Below are positions 51,917-61,843 of a stretch of DNA of 64,000 nt, piece by piece. How positions within the stretch are numbered: position 1 is the first letter of the stretch; each line of letters opens with the position of its first letter. A program made the position numbers and the translations under genes. The DNA is taken from positions 1,254,115 through 1,318,114 of the forward strand of contig NZ_MU158690.1 in the NCBI RefSeq assembly GCF_015209965.1, in the 5' to 3' direction. Below the pieces are notes generated by a model that was not told the DNA's origin, did no database searches, and saw only the letters and a list, made by a program, of their open reading frames with translations. This stretch comes from Sphingobacterium pedocola. Lineage in GTDB: Bacteria > Bacteroidota > Bacteroidia > Sphingobacteriales > Sphingobacteriaceae.

Positions 51917-54900
51917 ATGAAGAAAGTATTTAATACCCTATCCGTTTTATTATTATTTCAAGTGGCGGCTTATGCGCAGCAACCCGCAGGCCGGAGCTCC
52001 GACACAAAGATTGCCGATGTATTAGCCCAACAACCTGCGGTAGAACAGGCTAAATTCATTATGGCCATGAAAGAACTGGAAAACTTTTCGGCCGAAGATA
52101 TTGCCAACTTATTGGTCGGTCTTAAACCGCAGGGTGGAAACAACGCGGCGATAGAATATGCTTCCAATTCCTATGCATTTTATGTTATGCAACCTGGATT
52201 TGAGAGTAAGAGAAACGTTTTTGTAAACGGTTTGCTTTTGGCTCTGGATAAAATTGAAAATAAAGACAATAAAGGGTTCGTGCTGGAACTATTAAAACAA
52301 TGTGCGAAAAATGAGGCGATCCAGCAGGTGTCCGCCTACTTAGCCGACGATTATTTGGTCGAAAAGGCAGCCCGTGTGCTGAATGGAATCCGTACACCGG
52401 AAGCTGCTTCTGCGTTGAATGCTGCTTTAACGACGACTACATCCGAAGAAGCTACTATAGCGATCATCGCGGCACTGGGTGATCTAAAGGATGAAAATTC
52501 TGAAGCCCGGATCCTTGAGCTCAATAAACAATTTGAATCTCCGAATTTTCAACGTAATGCACTTACTGCGTTAAGTAAGATTGGAGGTGTTGCGAGTTAT
52601 GATACTTTCTTGACTAGTGCGCGTGCGGTTAACTACGGATTTGATAAGTCCAATGTATCGGGATTAGCTCTGGATTACGCCCATATGTTGACAAAGAAGG
52701 ATGAGGCGTTGGCGGGAAAATTAGCTTCGATACTTTACCAAGAAGCAACCAAGGCACAGGCATCGACAATAAGGGTAGGTGCACTCGCATTGTTGACGAG
52801 CATCAACCCGGCTAAGCAAAAGAAAGAATTGCTGAAATTGGCCTCCGCAGACGACGCTGTTGTCCGTAATGTAGCACTCGATCTGCTCTCGCAAAATACG
52901 TCAACGTCTGATCTGATAAAATTAGCTTCCTCTTTGAAGAAATTGGATCCCGATGCGCAGGAAAGCGTGTTGAATTTCCTGGGCACGAAAGATGCAGATA
53001 AAGCAATTCCGGTTCTGGAGAAAAATCTAGCTGTTTTAAAAGATACCGACGCTAAAATTGCAGCATACAATACATTGTCAATCCTTTCCAAAGGTGAAAA
53101 CGCCACATTTTTAATAAAGCAGATTCCTGCTGCCAACGAAGCGGAATTGAAGGCTTTAAAAACGCTGTTATTGACGGCAAAAGGCAACCGTGCCATGGAT
53201 GATGTAAATAATGCTCTGGTTTCAAGCGATGTCAAGACGCAATTGGCGCTCTTGGATGTTTTAAAGCAGCGTGCTAATCCCAATTCGTCAGGCGCTGTGC
53301 TTGCACTTACAAAAAGTAACGATGAAGCTGTTCGTTTAGCGGCTTTCAATGCATTGCCAAATGTTGCGAATGATGCAGATTTTGATACAATCATCAGCTT
53401 ACTAGGTACCGCTTCGGAAAAGGAAATCAATTCCATTCAACAGGCAGCCATATTTGCATTACGGAATAATGCAGAGAAAGAAGCGAAAATTAAACAGTTG
53501 TCAGCTAATATCTCCCGCTCCGCCTCGCCTTCAGCGGCGCGATATTTCCCTATTCTTGCAGGGGTCGGTGGCAGTGGAGCTTTAGAATCCGTAAAAAACA
53601 ATCTTAATGAAGGGAATGTAAATAAATATCAGGCAATTAGTGCATTAGCAAATTGGTCTAACGCGGAATCTTTAGAAGCGCTCACCTCACTGTTGCGTAC
53701 GGAGAAAGATCCGACGAATTTTAATGTTGTGTTCAGCGGCTTCATAAAACAATTAAATGCGGGGACTCTTCCTGCAGCGCAAAAAACTTTGCTCCTGCGG
53801 GATGCCTTTGAATTGGCGCAGACTCCGGAACAAAGGAAGCGCGCGTTGTCGGCTCTTCAATCTACAGGGACATACCAAGCGCTGATCTTTGCGGGTAAAT
53901 ACCTGTCAGATCCGGCATTAAAAGGCGCGGCAACAAATGTGGTTATGAATATAGCCATGGATAATGAAGACTTTGTAGGTAACGATGTGCGCTCTTTATT
54001 GACCGCGGCGAAGGATAATTTATCCGGCAGTGAAAGCTCCTATCTGCGTGAGGCAATCGTGCGTCATTTAGCGGAAATGCCACAGAAGGAAGGTTATGTG
54101 TCGATTTTTAACGGAAAAGATCTCTCCGGATGGAAAGGATTGGTCGAAAATCCAATCAAAAGGTCGCAGATGTCGGCACAAGAGCTCGCTCAGAAGCAGG
54201 CTAACGCAGATAAAAAAATGCGGGAAAGCTGGTCGGCTATTAATGGAGATCTTGTTTTTAGTGGTCATGGTGATAATATCGCAACGGTAAAGGAATATGC
54301 TGATTTCGAGATGTTGGTGGACTGGAAATTAGATAAAAATGGAAAGGAACCTGATGCAGGTGTTTATTTGAGAGGTACACCTCAGGTTCAGATATGGGAT
54401 ATTTCGCGTATAGAGGTCGGAGCTGACGTCGGATCAGGGGGGCTGTATAATAATAAAACCAATTCAAAGCCAATTAAAGTAGCGGATAATCCATTGGGAG
54501 AATGGAATACATTCAAGATCCGTATGGTCGGTGAGCAGGTGTGGGTATGGCTGAACGGAGAGCTGGTGGTCGATGATGTAACCCTAGAAAATTATTGGGA
54601 TCGTAATCAGTCGATCTTTCCAAAAGAACAGATTGAGTTGCAGGCTCATGGTTCGCAGGTATGGTATAGAGATGTGTTTATTAAGGAAATCCCACGTAAG
54701 GAAATCTATTCGTTAAGCGATCATGAGCGTAACGACGGATTTGAAGTGCTTTTTGACGGTGCTAATCTGGACAAATGGACTCCTTCAACGGCATATGAAA
54801 TAACGGAAGAGGGCTACATGCGTTCTAATCCTGTTGCCAAATTGGGGAAAAATATATACACAAAAGAGGAATATGCTGATTTTGTATATCGCTTTGAATT

Positions 54901-55309
54901 TAAATTGACCACCGGAGCAAACAATGGAGTAGGAATTCGTGCACCGCTGGAGGGAGATGCTGCCTACCAGGGCATGGAAATACAAATTTTGGATGATGAT
55001 GCCGATGTGTACGAAAAGTTAGCGCCTTATCAGTACCACGGCTCGGTATATGGTGTGATTGCCGCAAAAAGAGGTGCGCTGAAGCCAGTGGGTGAATGGA
55101 ACGAGGAGGAAATCAGTGTGAAAGGGAATAAGATCAAGGTAACGGTGAACGGTGTGGTAATCGTAGATGGAGATCTAGGTGAGGCTTCAAAAAATGGAAC
55201 GCTGGATAAAAAGAATCATCCAGGAATAAAGAGGGCCTCAGGTCATATCGGCTTTTTAGGTCATGATACGGAAGTGTTTTTAAGAAATATCCGGATAAAG
55301 CGGATATAA
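51917..55309 (+). CDS. HEAT-repeat protein with two C-terminal DUF1080 domains
   Basis: 1130 residues from the ATG at 51917 (MKKVFNTLSVLLLFQVAAYA, Sec signal), preferred over 51884. Residues about 40-700 are helical HEAT-like repeats rich in Ala and Leu. Two DUF1080 (3-keto-disaccharide hydrolase) domains follow, starting near 728 (SIFNGKDLSGWKG) and near 940 (VLFDGANLDKWTP), each a lectin-like sandwich ending in a GxIGFLGH or IELQAHG strand. DUF1080 enzymes are reported to cleave 3-keto glycosides. The HEAT scaffold with paired catalytic domains is unusual, and the neighbouring oxidoreductase could supply the substrate. Sec signal and Tat neighbour place both in the periplasm. Confidence 0.85.
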   Translation: MKKVFNTLSVLLLFQVAAYAQQPAGRSSDTKIADVLAQQPAVEQAKFIMAMKELENFSAEDIANLLVGLKPQGGNNAAIEYASNSYAFYVMQPGFESKRNVFVNGLLLALDKIENKDNKGFVLELLKQCAKNEAIQQVSAYLADDYLVEKAARVLNGIRTPEAASALNAALTTTTSEEATIAIIAALGDLKDENSEARILELNKQFESPNFQRNALTALSKIGGVASYDTFLTSARAVNYGFDKSNVSGLALDYAHMLTKKDEALAGKLASILYQEATKAQASTIRVGALALLTSINPAKQKKELLKLASADDAVVRNVALDLLSQNTSTSDLIKLASSLKKLDPDAQESVLNFLGTKDADKAIPVLEKNLAVLKDTDAKIAAYNTLSILSKGENATFLIKQIPAANEAELKALKTLLLTAKGNRAMDDVNNALVSSDVKTQLALLDVLKQRANPNSSGAVLALTKSNDEAVRLAAFNALPNVANDADFDTIISLLGTASEKEINSIQQAAIFALRNNAEKEAKIKQLSANISRSASPSAARYFPILAGVGGSGALESVKNNLNEGNVNKYQAISALANWSNAESLEALTSLLRTEKDPTNFNVVFSGFIKQLNAGTLPAAQKTLLLRDAFELAQTPEQRKRALSALQSTGTYQALIFAGKYLSDPALKGAATNVVMNIAMDNEDFVGNDVRSLLTAAKDNLSGSESSYLREAIVRHLAEMPQKEGYVSIFNGKDLSGWKGLVENPIKRSQMSAQELAQKQANADKKMRESWSAINGDLVFSGHGDNIATVKEYADFEMLVDWKLDKNGKEPDAGVYLRGTPQVQIWDISRIEVGADVGSGGLYNNKTNSKPIKVADNPLGEWNTFKIRMVGEQVWVWLNGELVVDDVTLENYWDRNQSIFPKEQIELQAHGSQVWYRDVFIKEIPRKEIYSLSDHERNDGFEVLFDGANLDKWTPSTAYEITEEGYMRSNPVAKLGKNIYTKEEYADFVYRFEFKLTTGANNGVGIRAPLEGDAAYQGMEIQILDDDADVYEKLAPYQYHGSVYGVIAAKRGALKPVGEWNEEEISVKGNKIKVTVNGVVIVDGDLGEASKNGTLDKKNHPGIKRASGHIGFLGHDTEVFLRNIRIKRI

Positions 55310-55330
55310 ATAACGTAGAATCGTATTAAT

Positions 55331-55360
55331 AGGGGGCTGTTTTAGAAAAGACAGCCCCTT
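55331..55360. terminator. Bidirectional terminator between the DUF1080 gene and prs
   Basis: AGGGGGCTGT (55331-55340) and ACAGCCCCTT (55351-55360) pair around TTTAGAAAAG. It lies 21 nt past one stop and 5 nt from the other, between converging genes. Confidence 0.8.
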
Positions 55361-55365
55361 ATTTG

Positions 55366-56322
55366 TTAGTCAACTTGAAATAAATCGGAGATTGAACTAT
55401 GTTCATTTATATTTTTAATAGCGTTGGCAAATAAATCTGCAGTGGATAGTAATTTGATTTTGCTACATTCTTTTGTTTTCTCAGGATTTAATTGAATGGT
55501 ATCTGTAACGATCATTTCCGTTAGCACGGAGTTTTCAATCGTGTCGTAAGCTTTACCAGAGAGTACGGCATGTGTACATACAGCTCTTACCGAGTTGGCG
55601 CCATTTTCCATGATTAATGCTGCAGCTTTGGATAAAGTGCCTGCAGTATCGCAAATATCATCAATAAGAACTACATCCTGGCCCGTTACATCACCGATAA
55701 TTGACATGGATTCAATTTCATTGGCACGTTTACGGCGTTTGTCACAGATAATTACTTCGGCATTAAAGAATTTTGCAAACGTACGTGCACGGTACGACCC
55801 CCCCATGTCTGGAGAGGCAATTGTCAGATTCGGTAGTTTAAGCGACTTAATATACGGTACGAAAATAATTGAGCCATCTAAGTGGTCTACAGGGATGTCA
55901 AAAAAACCTTGAATTTGAGCAGCATGGAGATCCATCGTCATAATTCGATGTGCACCGGCTGCCGTGATAAGATTAGCCATCAATTTAGCACCTATCGCAA
56001 CACGCGGTTTGTCCTTACGATCTTGACGAGCAAAACCAAAATAAGGTACAACAACAGTAATGTAGTGTGCGGAAGCTCTTTTCGCAGCGTCGATCATCAA
56101 AAGTAGCTCGAAAAGATTGTCAGTAGGCTGATTTGTAGATTGAATCAAGAATACATCGCTACCACGAACAGATTCATTGTAATGCGGTTGAATTTCGCCG
56201 TCACTGAACTTGGAAAGCGTTTTATCGCCAAGCGGTTTCCCGTAGGATTTTGAAATTTTTTCTGCTAATTCCAAAGTGCCCGAACCAGCGAATAGTTTAA
56301 CCGTGTTAAATTGCAAAGGCAT
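55366..56322 (-). CDS. prs: Ribose-phosphate pyrophosphokinase
   Basis: 318 residues, full length. Landmarks are the flexible-loop region YFGFARQDRKDKPR, the ATP/ribose-5-phosphate region DLHAAQIQGFFDIPVDHL and the PRPP motif VLIDDICDTAGT. It makes PRPP for nucleotide, His and Trp synthesis. Its start is about 220 nt downstream of the tRNA-Gln on the same strand; the usual partners rplY-pth are displaced to 43.9 kb. Confidence 0.97.
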   Translation of the reverse strand: MPLQFNTVKLFAGSGTLELAEKISKSYGKPLGDKTLSKFSDGEIQPHYNESVRGSDVFLIQSTNQPTDNLFELLLMIDAAKRASAHYITVVVPYFGFARQDRKDKPRVAIGAKLMANLITAAGAHRIMTMDLHAAQIQGFFDIPVDHLDGSIIFVPYIKSLKLPNLTIASPDMGGSYRARTFAKFFNAEVIICDKRRKRANEIESMSIIGDVTGQDVVLIDDICDTAGTLSKAAALIMENGANSVRAVCTHAVLSGKAYDTIENSVLTEMIVTDTIQLNPEKTKECSKIKLLSTADLFANAIKNINEHSSISDLFQVD

Positions 56323-56493
56323 GCTGTGTCTATTTTATGTATGAGATTTTATAAAAGAAATTATATCCACCATTAAGTCATTTAAATGGAATATCAGTAT
56401 AGGTTTGACTATCTGGTATCTCTAAATGTTTGGCAAATTTATAGAAATGAATTTGAATTAGAAAAAATAAGATGAATGGCGACGAAATTGTCT

Positions 56494-56540
56494 AAAAATA
56501 AAAAAGAACATTACGCTCGTAATGCTCTTTTTTATTTTTT
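56494..56540 (-). terminator. Terminator hairpin downstream of tRNA-Gln
   Basis: Arms AAAAATAAAAAAGAACATTACG (56494-56515) and its reverse complement (to 56540, one mismatch) form a 22-bp stem ending in an A/T run. It lies immediately 3' of the tRNA, on the minus strand, and before prs. Confidence 0.7.
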
Positions 56541-56543
56541 ATG

Positions 56544-56614
56544 TTGCCCGACCTGGATTCGAACCAAGACAAACAGTACCAAAAACTGTCGTACTACCTT
56601 TATACTATCGGGCA
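56544..56614 (-). tRNA. tRNA-Gln (anticodon TTG)
   Basis: 71 nt. Acceptor arms TGCCCGA and TCGGGCA pair fully. The anticodon stem ACAGT/ACTGT holds the 7-nt loop TTTTGGT with anticodon TTG. The T arm carries GGTTCGAATCC. The discriminator base is A, and CCA is not encoded (the next bases are CAT). The D-arm region ATAGTATAAAGGTAGTAC is short, as usual for this class in Bacteroidota. Confidence 0.93.
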
Positions 56615-56871
56615 AGCAACTGTCAACCCGTTGTTTGATCGTTTTGACGATGCAAATATACACCCGTTTTTTGTTTCTCCAAAACTTTTTTGGTTATTTT
56701 TCGGATAGGGTCTGATTCTCAATAAAATATTTTTAGTCGGCCTATAATGCCTGTTGAAATTCGGGTAGATATATGGGGCTTTTGTGTTAAAATATTTTAA
56801 TATTATTCTTTTCTTAGGATGTAATCCTTATTTTCGGGGCGGGATTATTTAAGAATAACCGAACATTATAT

Positions 56872-59800
56872 ATGAACTATAACAAAATAAACAATCTACT
56901 TGGTTGGTTATGTGCCATTATCGCGACTTTAACTTATGTTATTACAGCAGAAAGAACTACCAGTTGGTGGGACTGTGGTGAATTTATTGCCTCCGCTTAC
57001 AAGATGCAGATCGTACACCAACCCGGTGCGCCCCTTTTCCTGATGGTCGAAAATCTCTTTTCGAATTTTGCGATGGGCGATCGGACACGGATTGCATTTT
57101 GGATGAATATCGGCTCTGCTGTTTCCAGCGGTTTAACGATTATGTTTTTGTTCTGGACGATCACAGCCCTTGCCCGGAAGGTTTTTGCCGGTAAGGCTTC
57201 GTTAGCCGAAAAACTTTCGGATACCGCCGTCGTCCAAATCATGGGCGCCGGACTGGTTGGTGCGTTGGCGTATGCTTTCTCCGATACCTTTTGGTACTCT
57301 GCGGTGGAAGCTGAAGTATATGCAATGTCATCCCTATGTACTGCGGTCGTATTCTGGGCTATTCTGAAATGGGAAGTACGGGCCGATGAGCCGGGGGCGG
57401 ATAGATGGCTGATACTCATCGCTTATGTGATGGGTCTTTCTATTGGCGTCCACTTGTTGAATTTACTGGTAATACCTGCTATCGCTTTGGTGATCTATTT
57501 TAGAAGATCCAAAAGCGTGACAACAAGCGGAGCTATAAAAGCTCTATTGATGGGAGTAGTGGTGTTGGCATTGATCCTTTGGGGAGTTATTCAATATTTA
57601 ATCAAATTTGCTGCCTTTACCGATCTGTTCTTTGTGAACACACTTGGACTGGGATTTGGAACTGGAGTTACATTTTTTGCTCTTTTAATAGGAGGGGGAC
57701 TCGTATATGGTATTTGGTACTCCATCAAAAAAATTAAGCCAATACTTAATATTGCGTTGATTTCACTTGGGTTTATAATTTTAGGATATAGTTCGTTTAC
57801 TATGATCCTTATTCGGGCGAAAGCGAATCCAACATTGAACAACAGTGATCCAGATAATGTATTTACATTCTTAAGTTACCTTAACCGCGAGCAATATGGT
57901 GATGAACCGTTGTTTAAAGGACGCTTTTTCGATGCTAAACCTGTCGATATGGTAGAATCGGGCAGCGTGTACCGTAAAGATAATGATAAATATGTCGTTG
58001 CTAAAAAGAAAACAGAGTATAAATACGACAAGGAGACTGTGTTCCCGAGAATCTATAGCGAAAAAGGTGGTCATCCTGGTTTTTACCGTGAATATTTGGG
58101 CTTAGGGGAAAACCAATCGCCAACGTTTGCCGATAACCTGAAATTCTTCTTTGGTTATCAAATTGGACACATGTATGGACGATATTTTATGTGGAATTTC
58201 GTCGGTCGACAAAATGATATTCAAGGGCATGGTTCTTTGACAGAAGGAAACTGGATTAGCGGTATTAAACCTATTGATAATGTGTTAGTGGGCGGACAGA
58301 ATGCTTTGCCTACCTCTGAAAAGGAAAATCCGGCACGAAATACCTATTTCTTTTTGCCGTTGCTCATCGGTTTATTTGGCGCTTTCTGGCATTTCGGGAA
58401 GAATCAGCGTGATGCTGGCGTAGTTGGATTGCTGTTTTTCTTTACGGGATTGGCGATTGTACTGTATTTAAATCAAACTCCACTTCAGCCCCGGGAACGG
58501 GACTACGCCTATGCCGGTTCATTTTATGCCTTCTCCATCTGGATCGGATTAGGTGTATTGGCGATTGCAGACGCATTGCGTAAAAAAATAAATGCCAAGA
58601 CGGCAGGTTACGCAGCGATAGGAATTGGCGTGTTGGCTGCACCAATTTTATTGGCTTCTCAAAATTGGGATGATCATAATCGTTCGGAAAAATTTCTGGC
58701 GCGTGATATGGCGCGTAATTACTTAGAGTCGTGCGCTCCTAATGCAATTTTGTTTAGCTATGGCGACAATGATACTTATCCATTATGGTACGTACAAGAA
58801 GTGGAAGGCTTCCGTACAGATGTACGTGTGGTTAACCTAAGCTTGTTGAGTTCGGATTGGTACATGCGTCAGATGATGGAAAAAGTAAATGATGCAGATG
58901 CGCTGCCAATCAATATCGATCCTGAAAAAGTGAAAGATGGGGTGCGGGATGTGATCTATTATCAAGATATGCAGATTCCGGGATACATTAATGTACAGGA
59001 TTTGTTGAATGTGATGTTGTCTGACAATCCACAAAATAAAGCACAGTTGCAAAGCGGTGAATACGTGAACTTATTGCCGACAAAAAATATGCAACTTGTA
59101 GTGGATAAAAATGCGGTGATTTCCAATAAAGTTGTGCCTAAGGAGTGGGAGGAATCTATTGTGGATACCCTTCAATGGAATTACTCTATGAATTATGTGA
59201 GCCGTGCCGAACTTTCCATTATGGCAATTTTGGCAAATAACAATTGGAAGAGACCGATTTATTTTACAACAACTACGCCAGAAGAAAATTATATAGGATT
59301 AAATCGTTTTCTAGTCTCCGAAGGGTTTGCGCTGCGCCTCATGCCGATTAATACCGGTTTAAATCAAGACGATCCAAGCTCGATCGTAAATACGGACGCG
59401 GTATATGATCACATTATGAATACGTATCAGTGGGGCAATTTGGCACATTCTGCCTTTTTGGATCCGGATTCTTATCGTTATATCAGTTTGTACGTAAGTT
59501 CGATATTTGGCGAGACGGCCCAGAGTTTAATTGCACAGAACAAAAAGGAGGAGGCACGTAAAGTGGTCTTGAAAGCATACGAAAGTATGCCAAGGAAAAC
59601 TTTCCAGATGTCTGAAGCGATGAGTTATACACCGCTGGTTGACGCCATGTATAAAGTAGGGGAATCCGCTAAAGCGAAGGAAATAGTTGCGCGCAACCTG
59701 AAATACATCGGCGAGAACCTAAAATATTATATGGATATTTCGGAAACCAAAAATAATTTCGAATACCGTAACATTCGTTTTGGATTGGCCAGTATACAAC

Positions 59801-59901
59801 GTTATCAACAGGTTTTGGAGACAAGCGGAGACAAGGAAATGAAAGCGGAAGTCGATAAGCTCTTCAAGGAATATGCCTATTTATTCCAACAGCAGCAATA
59901 A
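56872..59901 (+). CDS. DUF2723-family membrane protein (protein O-mannosyltransferase-like)
   Basis: 1009 residues. The N-terminal half has about 12 membrane helices beginning LGWLCAIIATLTYVITAERTTSWWDCGEFIA; the D-C-G-E-F motif in the first external loop is the family hallmark and resembles the catalytic loop of dolichol-phosphate-mannose transferases. The C-terminal half (about 640-1009) is soluble with TPR-like helices. A role in protein O-glycosylation is suggested for Bacteroidota members, but the donor is unknown. Transcribed alone; a terminator hairpin follows. Confidence 0.85.
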   Translation: MNYNKINNLLGWLCAIIATLTYVITAERTTSWWDCGEFIASAYKMQIVHQPGAPLFLMVENLFSNFAMGDRTRIAFWMNIGSAVSSGLTIMFLFWTITALARKVFAGKASLAEKLSDTAVVQIMGAGLVGALAYAFSDTFWYSAVEAEVYAMSSLCTAVVFWAILKWEVRADEPGADRWLILIAYVMGLSIGVHLLNLLVIPAIALVIYFRRSKSVTTSGAIKALLMGVVVLALILWGVIQYLIKFAAFTDLFFVNTLGLGFGTGVTFFALLIGGGLVYGIWYSIKKIKPILNIALISLGFIILGYSSFTMILIRAKANPTLNNSDPDNVFTFLSYLNREQYGDEPLFKGRFFDAKPVDMVESGSVYRKDNDKYVVAKKKTEYKYDKETVFPRIYSEKGGHPGFYREYLGLGENQSPTFADNLKFFFGYQIGHMYGRYFMWNFVGRQNDIQGHGSLTEGNWISGIKPIDNVLVGGQNALPTSEKENPARNTYFFLPLLIGLFGAFWHFGKNQRDAGVVGLLFFFTGLAIVLYLNQTPLQPRERDYAYAGSFYAFSIWIGLGVLAIADALRKKINAKTAGYAAIGIGVLAAPILLASQNWDDHNRSEKFLARDMARNYLESCAPNAILFSYGDNDTYPLWYVQEVEGFRTDVRVVNLSLLSSDWYMRQMMEKVNDADALPINIDPEKVKDGVRDVIYYQDMQIPGYINVQDLLNVMLSDNPQNKAQLQSGEYVNLLPTKNMQLVVDKNAVISNKVVPKEWEESIVDTLQWNYSMNYVSRAELSIMAILANNNWKRPIYFTTTTPEENYIGLNRFLVSEGFALRLMPINTGLNQDDPSSIVNTDAVYDHIMNTYQWGNLAHSAFLDPDSYRYISLYVSSIFGETAQSLIAQNKKEEARKVVLKAYESMPRKTFQMSEAMSYTPLVDAMYKVGESAKAKEIVARNLKYIGENLKYYMDISETKNNFEYRNIRFGLASIQRYQQVLETSGDKEMKAEVDKLFKEYAYLFQQQQ

Positions 59902-59910
59902 CGGTGTTAG

Positions 59911-59941
59911 AAGGCAGCTTACTCTGTTAAGCTGCCTTTTT
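59911..59941 (+). terminator. Terminator after the DUF2723 gene
   Basis: AAGGCAGCTT (59911-59920) and AAGCTGCCTT (59929-59938) form a perfect 10-bp stem around ACTCTGTT, followed by TTT. Confidence 0.85.
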
Positions 59942-59990
59942 AATACCGAAAGATATCCTTTTTGTGGTTCCATTTTTTCGATAAAAAGTG

Positions 59991-59998
59991 TATTTTTG
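59991..59998 (+). promoter_or_regulatory. Candidate -7 promoter element of pyrR-pyrB
   Basis: TATTTTTG fits the Bacteroidota -7 consensus TAnnTTTG exactly and lies 16 nt before the pyrR ATG. A TTTG at 59961-59964 is upstream, at a longer distance than the usual -33 element. A very short 5' leader would leave no room for a long attenuator. Confidence 0.45.
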
Positions 59999-60014
59999 TT
60001 TAAATATTCCAGCG

Positions 60015-60560
60015 ATGCAACAATCTATTTTATTAGACGGTCCCAAGTTTCAAATTACAATCAGACGACTGTGTCAACAACTGATTGAAAATCACGGAGA
60101 TTTTAGTAAAGCAGCGCTCATTGGTATTCAACCGCGCGGTACTTACCTTGCACAGCGCTTGGCTAAAGAATTGGAAGTGATGACCGGTATTGACATTAGT
60201 TCTGGTATTTTGGATATCACATTCTATAGGGATGATTTCCGAATGAAAGGTAGCTCTCCGTTACTGGCAAATAGTACCCAGATAGATTTTATCGTTGATG
60301 GTAAGGATGTTATTCTTATTGATGACGTGTTGTGGACCGGTCGTACAATACGTTCTGCGATGGATGCGGTACAGGCATTTGGTCGTTCAGAAAAAATAGA
60401 ACTTCTCGTCCTGGTAGACCGTCGATTTTCGCGGCAAATTCCTATTCAACCCGATTATATTGGGATTCAAGTTGATTCCATTGATTCTCAGAAAGTAATC
60501 GTCAGTTGGAAAGAAGTGGATCATGAGGATAGCATAGTGCTTATTACGGAAAAAAAATAG
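60015..60560 (+). CDS. pyrR: Bifunctional pyr regulator/uracil phosphoribosyltransferase
   Basis: 181 residues from the ATG at 60015 ([16 protein letters not shown]), chosen over an upstream start that lies in the promoter. The PRPP motif is [17 protein letters not shown], and the RNA-binding-side segment [14 protein letters not shown] is present. PyrR proteins sense UMP or UTP and control pyr genes, and make UMP from uracil and PRPP. It is 26 nt upstream of pyrB and probably cotranscribed. Confidence 0.94.
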   Translation: MQQSILLDGPKFQITIRRLCQQLIENHGDFSKAALIGIQPRGTYLAQRLAKELEVMTGIDISSGILDITFYRDDFRMKGSSPLLANSTQIDFIVDGKDVILIDDVLWTGRTIRSAMDAVQAFGRSEKIELLVLVDRRFSRQIPIQPDYIGIQVDSIDSQKVIVSWKEVDHEDSIVLITEKK

Positions 60561-60586
60561 AGTTTTACACGGAGAATTTTGATCAG

Positions 60587-61525
60587 ATGTCAACAACCAC
60601 AGAACAGTTAAGTACGCACCACTTGCTAGGGATAAAAGACCTAACTGAAAAAGATATTCAGCTTATTTTAGACACAGCGGAGAATTTTAAAGACATCTTA
60701 AATCGCCCGATTAAAAAAGTACCTTCTTTAAGGGATATTACTATTGCGAATGTTTTTTTTGAAAATTCAACACGTACACGTTTGTCTTTCGAATTGGCGG
60801 AAAAAAGGCTTTCTGCAGATACCATAAATTTTGCCGCTTCATCTTCGTCTGTAAGCAAAGGAGAAACGCTGATCGATACAGTCAATAACATTTTAGCAAT
60901 GAAAGTCGATATGATTGTGATGCGTCATCCCTATGCTGGAGCTGGCGTGTTTTTGAGCAAACATGTAGATGCACAAATTGTGAACGCCGGCGATGGTGCA
61001 CACGAACATCCGACGCAAGCCTTGTTAGATTCTTTTTCAATCCGTCAGCGTTATGGGGATGTCGCGGGAAGAAAAGTGGCTATTATCGGTGATATTTTGC
61101 ACTCCAGGGTAGCACTGTCGAATATTCTTTGCCTTCAAAAGCAAGGTGCAGAGGTGATGGTATGCGGGCCAACGACATTGATTCCGAAGCACATTACTTC
61201 GTTAGGGGTGAAAGTAGAACATGATTTGATGAAAGCATTGAATTGGTGTGATGTGGCAAACATGCTTCGTATTCAATTGGAACGTCAGGATATCGCCTAC
61301 TTTCCTTCACTTCGTGAATACTCCATGCTCTATGGGCTAAACAAAGAACGATTAGATTCGTTGAATAAGGAAATAACTATTATGCACCCTGGGCCTATCA
61401 ATAGAGGCGTGGAAATAACGTCTGATGTTGCCGATAGCAAACATGCTATTATTTTAGATCAAGTAGAGAATGGCGTGGCTGTACGCATGGCTGTTTTGTA
61501 TCTTCTTGCAGGAAAGAGAGGATAG
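60587..61525 (+). CDS. pyrB: Aspartate carbamoyltransferase catalytic subunit
   Basis: 312 residues. It has the carbamoyl-phosphate loop [15 protein letters not shown], a second site [12 protein letters not shown] and the late loop [12 protein letters not shown]. It catalyses the first committed step of pyrimidine synthesis. No pyrI regulatory subunit follows, so the enzyme is probably of the unregulated trimer type or works with subunits elsewhere. Confidence 0.97.
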   Translation: MSTTTEQLSTHHLLGIKDLTEKDIQLILDTAENFKDILNRPIKKVPSLRDITIANVFFENSTRTRLSFELAEKRLSADTINFAASSSSVSKGETLIDTVNNILAMKVDMIVMRHPYAGAGVFLSKHVDAQIVNAGDGAHEHPTQALLDSFSIRQRYGDVAGRKVAIIGDILHSRVALSNILCLQKQGAEVMVCGPTTLIPKHITSLGVKVEHDLMKALNWCDVANMLRIQLERQDIAYFPSLREYSMLYGLNKERLDSLNKEITIMHPGPINRGVEITSDVADSKHAIILDQVENGVAVRMAVLYLLAGKRG

Positions 61526-61843
61526 ATGATGGCTTTCGCTCTTTCTGCGATTCGATTCCATGGTATTAGGAACCCTTCATAAGGGCGTCATGGACCTTCC
61601 TCATTGGGGCAAACCGAAGGTTTTTTATTCGGATTCATACAATTTCTGTTAAATCTTCGTTAAATAGTACAGTTATTAACAGATGTTAGCAACTTTTGAG
61701 GAAAACTTGTTTTTGAACGATTATTTTCGTATTCTGAAGCTAAGTCTTTTGCTGAACTTACCTATGTTTTAAACGACAGTAGATTTAGTAGTAAGTTTTT
61801 TTAAGAATTTATATAATACATAATAGATTACACACACACCACT
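61526..61843. other. Spacer between pyrB and the TPR gene
   Basis: 318 nt without a gene. A terminator-like hairpin, ACCTTC (61594-61599) with GAAGGT (61616-61621) followed by T's, should end the pyr transcript. The remainder is AT-rich with a short CA run (61830-61838) just before the next start. No convincing -7/-33 pair stood out. Confidence 0.5.
61594..61626 (+). terminator. Possible terminator after pyrB
   Basis: A 6-bp stem ACCTTC/GAAGGT around a 16-nt loop, then five T's. The stem is short, so this is less certain than the others. Confidence 0.5.

Noticed and set aside
52735-53436. A 233-codon minus-strand frame inside the HEAT/DUF1080 gene
   Set aside because: It is fully inside a well-supported gene and its composition (Ser/Ala/Phe-rich) is the reverse shadow of Ala/Leu-rich helices.
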